Assembly: GCA_034440515.1 (NCBI GenBank)
Contig: JAWXCF010000024.1
Coordinates: forward strand, 1-19,747
Direction: 5' to 3'
Length of the DNA stretch: 19,747 nt
From: JAWXCF01 sp034440515
GTDB taxonomy: Bacteria; Bacteroidota; Bacteroidia; CAILMK01
The notes beneath the pieces were generated by a model. That model ran no database searches. It worked only from the letters and a program-made list of their open reading frames with translations, and had not been told where the DNA came from. The position numbers and the translations under genes are program-made. Of the stretch, positions 1-7,068 are shown piece by piece; the stretch's first letter is position 1; each line of letters starts with the position of its first letter.

Positions 1-125
1 CATTTAATAATACCAAGATAATTTAATAAAAAAAACATTGGTTGTTCCAAGTGCGGCAATTTTCATTAAATAATTACATAAAATATATATAATTATTAGA
101 AAAAACTAATAAACCTAATACTAAA

Positions 126-159
126 AAATGATGGCTAATTTGAATAAAGCCAATCATTT
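126..159. terminator. Bulged hairpin, possible intrinsic terminator
   Basis: AAATGATGGCT (126-136) pairs with AGCCAATCATTT (148-159) as 7 plus 4 base pairs around a single bulged A, with an 11-nt loop. The left side is A-rich, so the minus-strand transcript would end in a run of six U; the plus-strand side has only three U. It could close a transcript coming from either side, but no gene reading into it is visible in the window, so the role is inferred. Confidence 0.35.
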
Positions 160-322
160 GCCCAAATAATGCAAACTATATCATCATCCTGAGTGCAAAT
201 GACACCAAATTAATAATTAGTAATTAGAAATGAGCTGGTAATTGGTTTTAAAAGATTAAAGCAATGTTATGAAAAACATAATATAGTTAATAGACAGATA
301 AGAAATTTAGTAATATTATGTG

Positions 323-330
323 CATATTTG
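323..330 (+). promoter_or_regulatory. Near-consensus Bacteroidetes -7 box (CATATTTG)
   Basis: CATATTTG differs from TAnnTTTG only at the first base and lies 39 nt before the ATG at 370, the same distance as the perfect boxes elsewhere in this window. No good -33 TTTG was found. It would give a leader of about 33 nt. Confidence 0.3.
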
Positions 331-369
331 TTGCGAAACATTAAAAATTAATTAACTTAATATTTTCTT

Positions 370-2586
370 ATGAAGCTAAAGGCTTTAATATTGTGTAGTT
401 TAGCTTTTGCAGTATGTACCAATAGTGTTACTATAAATGCAGAACCAAAAAATAAAGGTGGAAAAGGTAAGATATTTTTATCTGACGTGACAAACGGAAA
501 GTTTTATGGTAAAAATTTGAATAATGTTCAAATGCTTAGTGATAATAAATTCACTGCCCTAGATTATGACTTAACGCATTATTCAACTGTCATACTTAGA
601 TATGACTTTGAAAGAGATTTGCCAGACACCTTATTCAATAGCTTCTATGCACAAGGCTTTACACCACAATACATAGCCGAAGACTATGCCCTTAGCACAG
701 ACGGTAACTATCTATTGCTAGCCGCTAATAGTGAAAGTATGTACAGACATAGTAGCAAGGCTGAATACATAATATATAGCCTGCGTAAGAATAAGGTGAA
801 AACCATAATGAATGGTAAAAAGATAAGTGATTGCACCTTTAGCCCGAACAATGAATTGGTTGCATTTATATATGAAAACAACCTATACTATCAAAATTTT
901 AAAACTGGGGAAATAGTTCAAGTAACTAAAGATGGTAAGAAAAACGCTATTATAAATGGTATGGCAGACTGGGTGTATGAGGAGGAATTTAGCCTAACAC
1001 ACGCCTATGATTGGTCGCCAAATAGTGATAAATTAGCTTGGCAAAGATTTGACGAAAGTAAAGTAAAGGAATATAGCCTAACTGTATATGATGCAGATAG
1101 CAGCTACCCTCGTCAATTAAAATATAAATACCCTAAAGCTGGTGACGAAAACAGTAAAGTAGGTGTCTATGTGTATGAATTTGCCAACGCTAAAACTACA
1201 AAACTGCGTGTTGGTGAAGAAAATGACCAGTATATACCTAGAATAAAATGGACGAACAGCAATACAGTACTGTCTATATTTAGAATGAACAGAAGGCAAA
1301 ATAGCCTAGAAGTGCTCTACGCTGACCTAACTAAAAAATCAATAGAAGTAGTATTTGAAGACGAAAACAATACATACATCGACTTGCCAGAGAGTTTTCA
1401 CATTTTAAAAAATAATGACTTCATAATTAGTTCTGAAAGAACAGGTTGGAACAATTTGTTTCTGGTAGATCAGCAAGGTACTGTATTAAGAAACTTAACC
1501 AATTACCAGCACGATGTAGTAAAACTGGTAGCTGTAGATGAAACAGCACAACGCTTATATTATAACAGTTATGAACCTACACCTCTATATAATTCAGTAT
1601 TTGAAATAGGACTAGACGGCACCGGTAGAAGATTCGTTAGCCAAGACTGGCAGCGTGGCACCAATACTATTCAATTTTCACCAGACTTTAAGTACTATCT
1701 GCTTACTACCTCGGCCATTATGTCGCCGACAGTAGTTACAGCATTTAAAAATGACGGCTTCAAGATTAGAGAAGTAATACTAAATACTGAACTAAGAGAT
1801 TTAATCAAAACCTATGAGATAGCCCCAAAACAGGAAATAAAATTTAAACTAAATGCTGACGTTGAGCTAAATGGATGGGTAATTAAGCCTGCTAACTTCA
1901 AAGAAAGTAAAGACTACCCTGTTATATTTACGGTATATGGTGGTCCAGGTAGAAATACTGTTGTAAATAACTACGACCCACAAGATTTTTGGTATCAATA
2001 CCTAGCTCAGCAGGGTTATGTAATTATATCAGTAGATCCTCACGGTACAGCAGGCAGGGGTGCTGACTTTAAGCGTGCTACCTACAAAAGACTGGGTAGT
2101 CTAGAGAGTGATGAATTTATTGCCTGTGCAAAATACCTAGTTGATAACAACAAATGGGCAGATAAAGATAGAATTGGAATATTTGGATGGAGCTTCGGTG
2201 GAACTATGGCTAGCACCTGTATAACTAAGGGTGGCACTACGTTTAAGTCGGCTGTGGCGGTTGCACCAGTTACAGATTGGCGCTACTATGACAACATATA
2301 TACTGAACGTTATATGCAGAAACCATCTGAGAATCCTGACGGCTATAAACTAACAAACGTGTATCAGCACGTACCTAAAATGACGGGCAATTTGTTGCTT
2401 ATTCACGGTACACTAGACGATAATGTACACCCACAGAATAGTATGGTGCTAATATCTGAATTAATAAAAAACGGTAAAAAATTCGACTCTGAATTATATC
2501 CAAATAAAAATCATAGTATCTATGGTGGCAATACTCGTACACAACTTTTTGAGAGAATTACAGAGTATTTCCTAAACAATTTGTAG
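370..2586 (+). CDS. Dipeptidyl peptidase IV (S9B family serine peptidase)
   Basis: This exported serine peptidase removes X-Pro or X-Ala dipeptides from the N-terminus of peptides. A signal peptide covers about residues 1-24 (basic start, hydrophobic core, Ala-Glu end). A beta-propeller (DPPIV_N) follows to about residue 490 and includes the double-glutamate motif DWVYEEE at 200-206, which binds the substrate amino terminus. The C-terminal alpha/beta hydrolase (peptidase S9) shows the oxyanion Tyr523 in VYGGPG, the nucleophile Ser608 in GWSFGG, Asp683 in HGTLDDNVH and His715 in NKNHSIYGG. The length of 738 residues is usual for bacterial DPP IV. The ATG at 370 directly starts the signal peptide. 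The next gene, 90 nt downstream on the same strand, is a peptide transporter, which suggests peptide scavenging. All catalytic residues are intact. Family assignment is firm; true substrates are inferred from the family. Confidence 0.95.
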   Translation: MKLKALILCSLAFAVCTNSVTINAEPKNKGGKGKIFLSDVTNGKFYGKNLNNVQMLSDNKFTALDYDLTHYSTVILRYDFERDLPDTLFNSFYAQGFTPQYIAEDYALSTDGNYLLLAANSESMYRHSSKAEYIIYSLRKNKVKTIMNGKKISDCTFSPNNELVAFIYENNLYYQNFKTGEIVQVTKDGKKNAIINGMADWVYEEEFSLTHAYDWSPNSDKLAWQRFDESKVKEYSLTVYDADSSYPRQLKYKYPKAGDENSKVGVYVYEFANAKTTKLRVGEENDQYIPRIKWTNSNTVLSIFRMNRRQNSLEVLYADLTKKSIEVVFEDENNTYIDLPESFHILKNNDFIISSERTGWNNLFLVDQQGTVLRNLTNYQHDVVKLVAVDETAQRLYYNSYEPTPLYNSVFEIGLDGTGRRFVSQDWQRGTNTIQFSPDFKYYLLTTSAIMSPTVVTAFKNDGFKIREVILNTELRDLIKTYEIAPKQEIKFKLNADVELNGWVIKPANFKESKDYPVIFTVYGGPGRNTVVNNYDPQDFWYQYLAQQGYVIISVDPHGTAGRGADFKRATYKRLGSLESDEFIACAKYLVDNNKWADKDRIGIFGWSFGGTMASTCITKGGTTFKSAVAVAPVTDWRYYDNIYTERYMQKPSENPDGYKLTNVYQHVPKMTGNLLLIHGTLDDNVHPQNSMVLISELIKNGKKFDSELYPNKNHSIYGGNTRTQLFERITEYFLNNL

Positions 2587-2676
2587 TTTGCCAATTAATG
2601 AAACTGCTAATTAAATTAGTTGCTCATCAACTTATACTTTTTAAATAACACTAAATTAAACACTTACAGTCCGTAA

Positions 2677-4692
2677 ATGGAAGATAACACTGTAGAGTCT
2701 TCAGGCATTGCCTTGCCTGAAGTTACACAAAAAGGTCACCCAGCTGGCCTATACCTCCTATTTTTTACAGAAATGTGGGAGCGATTCAGCTACTATGGTA
2801 TGCGTGCCATATTTACCCTATTTATGGTTAATGCCTTGGTATTTGACAAAGCAACTGCTTCGTCTATATATGGTAGCTATACCGGGTTGGTATATTTAAC
2901 CCCCCTAATTGGTGGATATGTAGCAGACAAATATTGGGGTAATAGAAGATCTATTCTAGTAGGTGGAATCTTAATGGCTATTGGTCAACTATTTATGTTT
3001 GCTAGCGGATATAGTATCGAAAATAAAGAATTGGCGACAATGCTAATGTTTACAGGCTTAGGCTTTTTAATTTTTGGTAACGGTTTTTTCAAGCCAAATA
3101 TCTCTACTATGGTTGGTCAGTTATATCCTGCTGGCGATAGAAGAATAGACCCTGCATTCTCAATATTCTATATGGGTATCAACTTAGGTGCATTCATTGC
3201 GCCATTAGTGTGCGGTGGTTTAGGTGAGGTATATGATGCAAATGGAATAATAAGACCAGAATTCTTTAAATGGGGATTCTTAGCCGCTGGTATGGGTATG
3301 GTATTAAGCACCATTAGTTTTGAGTTATTAAAAGACAAATACTTAATTTCTCCAGATGGCTTACCTATTGGCAACAGACCAAAACCAACACTACCAACGC
3401 CAGATGCAGCCCCCGACACCAAAATAACCCTACAAAGTGTATTGGGTTGGTTAGGCTTAGGCGCATTGCTATTTGTGATATTTAAAGGTGTTGCAGGTTT
3501 TGACTTAGTTGCTAGTTTTATATTTACAGCTTGTATTGTTGCTCCCGCCATCGTCATCAGCGATAAAAGTTTAAGTAAAGTAGAACGTACTAGAATTTGG
3601 GTTATTTATATATTGGCCTTCTTTGTAATATTTTTCTGGTCTGCCTTTGAACAAGCAGGCGCTTCACTTACATTTTTTGCCCAAGAACAAACTGATAGAA
3701 ACCTATTTGGCAAACAAATTCCTGCTAGTTTCTTCCAGTCTATTAATGCCGTAGCCATTGTCATATTTGCACCAATTTTTGCAGTATTGTGGACATTCTT
3801 AGGTAATAAACGTATGGAACCTGCTTCCCCTATGAAGCAAGCAATTGGTCTTCTATTATTGGCACTAGGTTATTTGGTTATTGCATTAAGAGTAAAAGGT
3901 TTAGACCCTAATATGAAAGTGAGTATGATTTGGTTAATCATATTATACCTAATTCATACATTTGGCGAGCTTTGTTTATCACCTATTGGTTTGGCTATGG
4001 TAAATAAATTAGCACCACTACGTTTTGCTAGTTTGCTAATGGGTGTTTGGTTCTTAAGTACTGCCACAGCAAATAAATTTGCAGGTGTACTTAGTTCACT
4101 TTACCCAGAGGAGGTTAAGACAGAATCTGTTGTAAATGCAAAAGCATTTACAGTTAAAAACACAGGTAATGCAAATGTGTATAAGCCAGCAGGCGATACC
4201 CTACTAATAGGAGCCGTAAATGGCAGCATTATAAAAATTGACAAGAAACTGGACAACGCGCCTAAACCTAAAGAACTTAGTGCGATAGAAACTTTTCAAC
4301 AAAACTTATTTGGCGCACCTGCACCTGAAAGTGACTCACTTACAACTATTAATGTATTAGCAGCTACGCCAGTTACTACCATAGATAGCTTTAAGTTCAA
4401 ACAAATATTAAATAAGAATGCCAAATACAAGTTCCAATATTTCTTCAATGAGGAAAAGAACAATATGTATGTATTGAAAACTGAATGGGAAAATAAAGGC
4501 AAGCCAAACCAAGAGCTGAAAAGCAATATTGAAACTTGGAATTTAGAGCCAACTAAACCCTATTTCTTGGGCTTTCAAATTAAGGACTTATATAGTTTCT
4601 TTATGATATTTGTTGGCCTAGCAGGTAGTGCCGCTATACTACTATTCCTAATAGTAGGTAGATTGGTAAAAATGATGGGTGGCTTAAGATAG
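2677..4692 (+). CDS. POT/PTR family proton-dependent oligopeptide transporter
   Basis: This inner-membrane major-facilitator protein imports di- and tripeptides with protons. The POT signature ExxERFxYYGMRA lies at about residues 32-44 in the first membrane helix, and GNGFFKPNIS appears further on. Many hydrophobic helices follow. An unusual hydrophilic stretch of about 165 residues (472-636) separates the penultimate helix from the last one (637 onward), which ends in a short basic tail. At 671 residues it is longer than the roughly 500 residues of classical DtpT/YdgR proteins, and the insert accounts for the difference. The gene follows the DPP IV gene on the same strand without a clear promoter of its own, so co-transcription is likely. 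A strong terminator follows at 4724. Family is certain; the exact substrates are not visible. Confidence 0.95.
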   Translation: MEDNTVESSGIALPEVTQKGHPAGLYLLFFTEMWERFSYYGMRAIFTLFMVNALVFDKATASSIYGSYTGLVYLTPLIGGYVADKYWGNRRSILVGGILMAIGQLFMFASGYSIENKELATMLMFTGLGFLIFGNGFFKPNISTMVGQLYPAGDRRIDPAFSIFYMGINLGAFIAPLVCGGLGEVYDANGIIRPEFFKWGFLAAGMGMVLSTISFELLKDKYLISPDGLPIGNRPKPTLPTPDAAPDTKITLQSVLGWLGLGALLFVIFKGVAGFDLVASFIFTACIVAPAIVISDKSLSKVERTRIWVIYILAFFVIFFWSAFEQAGASLTFFAQEQTDRNLFGKQIPASFFQSINAVAIVIFAPIFAVLWTFLGNKRMEPASPMKQAIGLLLLALGYLVIALRVKGLDPNMKVSMIWLIILYLIHTFGELCLSPIGLAMVNKLAPLRFASLLMGVWFLSTATANKFAGVLSSLYPEEVKTESVVNAKAFTVKNTGNANVYKPAGDTLLIGAVNGSIIKIDKKLDNAPKPKELSAIETFQQNLFGAPAPESDSLTTINVLAATPVTTIDSFKFKQILNKNAKYKFQYFFNEEKNNMYVLKTEWENKGKPNQELKSNIETWNLEPTKPYFLGFQIKDLYSFFMIFVGLAGSAAILLFLIVGRLVKMMGGLR

Positions 4693-4723
4693 TTATTTAG
4701 GACAATTATCAATTTTAATATTT

Positions 4724-4751
4724 AACCCGAGCTTAGGTTCGGGTTTTTTTT
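4724..4751 (+). terminator. Rho-independent terminator after the POT gene
   Basis: AACCCGA (4724-4730) pairs with TCGGGTT (4739-4745); C32 with G37 and a G-U pair can extend the stem inward. A run of eight T (4744-4751) follows. It starts 31 nt after the transporter stop codon and ends the likely DPP IV-POT transcript. Confidence 0.85.
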
Positions 4752-4796
4752 GCGATAAAAAGCCTAATTATAATAATTAATCCAAATACTCAAACT

Positions 4797-4804
4797 TACC
4801 TTTG
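4797..4804 (+). promoter_or_regulatory. Bacteroidetes -7 promoter box TACCTTTG
   Basis: Perfect match to TAnnTTTG. Transcription would begin about seven bases on, near 4811. That leaves only some 3-4 nt before the ATG at 4815 but about 30 nt before the ATG at 4842, so this box favours the downstream start for the aldehyde dehydrogenase. No convincing -33 element is seen. Confidence 0.5.
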
Positions 4805-4841
4805 CTATAACTGTATGCATTTACAGTTTCCATATATTATT

Positions 4842-6479
4842 ATGATAGAATTAATAGAAAACGCACAACAAGCATTAGCCAATAGAACTTTTTTTGCAGC
4901 CTACCCAGAATTACCTAAGGCTTATGCTGAGGGTGCAAATGAAAAGGCAATTGATTGGTTAGCTACACAAATGAATAGCCCGTTTAACGAACTATTGCAA
5001 GTAGCAAGTGCAGAAACTGTTGGCGATGAAGCTAGTCCATATTACAATGAGCTATTGGGTATTACTTATCCATTCTATCAGGTAGATGAGTTAATCCAAA
5101 GAGCAAATTCTGCTTGGGATGATTGGCATTATGTACCTGCTAGTGAGCGTGGTAGAATACTGGTACACGCATTAGATAGAATTAAAGAGAGATTTTTTGA
5201 TATAGCCTATGCTACAATGCATACCACAGGGCAAAGTTTTATGATGTCGTTTCAGGCTAGTGGTCCACACGCAAATGACCGTGCACTTGAGGCCATTTCA
5301 CTAGGTTTAAGCGAGTTAACCAGATACCCTGCCGAGGCAAATTGGATTAAACCAATGGGTAAGTTTGAACTGAATGTAAAAAAAATATGGAAAGCTGTTG
5401 GTAAGGGCATTGGCGTTGTAATTGGTTGCTCTACTTTCCCAGTTTGGAATTCAGTTCCAGGCATATTTGCTACCCTTGTTACAGGTAGCCCCGTGATAGT
5501 TAAGCCGCACCCCGGCGCCATTTTGCCAATCGCAATTGTAGTAGCAGAGCTACAAAAAGTATTGGTTGAGGCTGGTTTTAGCCAAGACCTAGTTCAATTA
5601 GCTGCTGATACTAAAAGCAACCCTATTACTAAAGAATTAGCAGAAAATAACAATGTGAGAATTATCGATTATACGGGTAATTCTGGCTTTGGCAATTACA
5701 TAGAAAGCCTACCAAATAAGGAGGCCTTCACAGAGAAAGCAGGTGTTAACTGCGTTATCTTAGACAGCACTAGCAACCTAGAGGGTTCAATAAAAAATAT
5801 AGCCACAGCAGCCTGCCTGTATAGTGGGCAAATGTGTACAGCACCTCAAAACTTTTTCATACCTGAAAATGGTGTTCGACACGCTGGCGGCATTGCCAGT
5901 TATGACGATGTAGTATTAATGCTGATAAATAATATAAAAGGAATAACAGCTGAGCCAAAAATGGTATCTGGATTAATGGGGGCAATTCAATCACTCGATA
6001 CTCTATACAGAGTTAGTGTTGCAGCTGAAATGAAAGGCACGGTATTACTAACTAGTGAAACCCTAACCAACGAAGAGTTTCCAAATGCCAGAGTAGTTAG
6101 TCCACTGATGGTAGAAGTAGATGTAGATAATTACGATGTGTATAGCCACGAATGGTTTGGTCCCATTATATTAATTGTCAAAACTAAAAATACTGATCAC
6201 AGCATTGAATTGGCACAAAAGTTAGCAAGAGAAAAGGGTGCTATAAGTTGTGGCGCCTACACTGATAACGATGAAATGACTTACCACATAGCTGACAGTA
6301 TGGATAAGTGTTACACACCTGTAGCATTCAACCTGACTGGCCCTATATGGATGAATCAAAACGCCGCATTTAGCGATTTTCACGTGACCGGGGGTAATCC
6401 AGCTGGTAATGCTACATTTACTGATGTAAACTACATTGCTAGAAGATTTGCTTGGGTTGGGCATAAAATTGCTCAATAA
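4842..6479 (+). CDS. PaaN-type aldehyde dehydrogenase (phenylacetate-degradation PaaN-like)
   Basis: An NAD(P)-dependent aldehyde dehydrogenase of about 545 residues. Numbering from the chosen start, the cofactor-binding Lys221 is in VIVKPHP, the general base is probably Glu298 in FTEKAGVN, and the catalytic Cys332 is in LYSGQMCTAPQNFF. Length and motifs fit the PaaN_2 branch of the superfamily, linked in the literature to oxidation of the ring-opened aldehyde in phenylacetyl-CoA breakdown. No other paa gene (paaABCDE, paaG, paaZ) is present here, so the substrate is uncertain. I prefer the ATG at 4842 (MIELIENAQQ) to the in-frame ATG at 4815 because of the promoter box at 4797; the extra nine residues would add nothing typical of the family. 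The stop is 13 nt before the next gene, suggesting an operon. Superfamily certain, PaaN-like subfamily likely. Confidence 0.85.
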   Translation: MIELIENAQQALANRTFFAAYPELPKAYAEGANEKAIDWLATQMNSPFNELLQVASAETVGDEASPYYNELLGITYPFYQVDELIQRANSAWDDWHYVPASERGRILVHALDRIKERFFDIAYATMHTTGQSFMMSFQASGPHANDRALEAISLGLSELTRYPAEANWIKPMGKFELNVKKIWKAVGKGIGVVIGCSTFPVWNSVPGIFATLVTGSPVIVKPHPGAILPIAIVVAELQKVLVEAGFSQDLVQLAADTKSNPITKELAENNNVRIIDYTGNSGFGNYIESLPNKEAFTEKAGVNCVILDSTSNLEGSIKNIATAACLYSGQMCTAPQNFFIPENGVRHAGGIASYDDVVLMLINNIKGITAEPKMVSGLMGAIQSLDTLYRVSVAAEMKGTVLLTSETLTNEEFPNARVVSPLMVEVDVDNYDVYSHEWFGPIILIVKTKNTDHSIELAQKLAREKGAISCGAYTDNDEMTYHIADSMDKCYTPVAFNLTGPIWMNQNAAFSDFHVTGGNPAGNATFTDVNYIARRFAWVGHKIAQ

Positions 6480-6492
6480 TTAAATATTATAC

Positions 6493-6996
6493 TTGAATAA
6501 GAAATCATTTATAGCCTTAGGTTTAGTAACACTGTATGCAGGTAATTTCGTATTGATTTACCTGCTTTATATTGTAGCGCAACAACAATTTAAAGCTGAG
6601 ATGATGCGTGACATTCAGGCAGGTACCTATAAGTCGATAGCTGTAGAAACATTGAATGTTTCCCCCAATGATATTGAATATATTGAGGAGCACGAGTTTC
6701 AATATAAAGGAGAAATGTATGATGCCATCAGCATTAACAATACCCCTAATGGCCAGCTTCGTATTAGTTGTATTAAAGATGCTAACGAAAACAAGCTATT
6801 AACTGACTATGCTAATAAGGAAGGACAAGCCAAAAAAATAAAGTCTTTCAATTTGTTAGAGAGCGTAGCTATTATTACGATTGCACAGTTACCTAAAAAT
6901 CACTTCAATTTAGTACAAACAACAATTTGGTATGGCAAACCCGATCAAGATGAGGTACAATTTGAAATAAATAAGCCCCCGAAGTATTTGGTGTAA
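6493..6996 (+). CDS. Small membrane-anchored protein of unknown function (TTG start)
   Basis: I do not recognise this 167-residue protein. Residues 5-28 form one hydrophobic segment (IALGLVTLYAGNFVLIYLLY), so it is probably anchored by its N-terminus, with a soluble domain of about 135 residues outside or inside the membrane. The soluble part alternates charged and aliphatic stretches and has no cysteines other than one in ISCIKD. The only usable start is TTG at 6493: an in-frame stop lies at 6481-6483, and the first in-frame ATG (6601) would remove the membrane segment. It begins 13 nt after the aldehyde dehydrogenase stop, with no promoter box between, so the two are probably co-transcribed and may be functionally linked. 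No clear terminator follows. Confidence 0.75.
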   Translation: MNKKSFIALGLVTLYAGNFVLIYLLYIVAQQQFKAEMMRDIQAGTYKSIAVETLNVSPNDIEYIEEHEFQYKGEMYDAISINNTPNGQLRISCIKDANENKLLTDYANKEGQAKKIKSFNLLESVAIITIAQLPKNHFNLVQTTIWYGKPDQDEVQFEINKPPKYLV

Positions 6997-7068
6997 ACCA
7001 TTCCAATCTTCTTATTTCTTACAATAAATCCGGGCTTTATTTATTAACCCTTAAATTTTAATTTTTAT

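Larger units (their letters stand above)
1..369. other. AT-rich intergenic region, no gene seen
   Basis: No convincing coding frame is visible; the only ATG-started frames are very short, such as a 13-codon frame near 127. The region contains a bulged hairpin at 126-159 and a near-consensus promoter box at 323-330 ahead of the peptidase gene; both are listed separately. An imperfect pairing of ACCAAATTA (about 203-211) with TAATTGGT (about 239-246) is also possible but weak. The region probably joins the 3' end of an unseen gene to the promoter of the DPP IV gene. Confidence 0.6.

Noticed and set aside
1..3. CAT at the left edge could be the ATG of a leftward gene starting at position 3
   Set aside because: Only the start codon itself would be inside the window, and no -7 box precedes it on the minus strand; chance is a sufficient explanation.
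3168..3557. 129-codon open frame antisense to the POT transporter
   Set aside because: It is the reverse-complement shadow of a low-complexity membrane-protein coding stretch, with no start signal and no domain.
4815..4841. Upstream in-frame ATG for the PaaN-like dehydrogenase
   Set aside because: The promoter box at 4797-4804 would leave almost no leader, and the nine added residues do not look like a family N-terminus; not excluded, since rlmB may also have a very short leader.
6969..7043. AAATAAGCCC and GGGCTTTATTT as a terminator stem after the 167-residue gene
   Set aside because: The arms need a bulge, are separated by more than 50 nt, and the left arm is inside the coding region; no U-run pattern fits.
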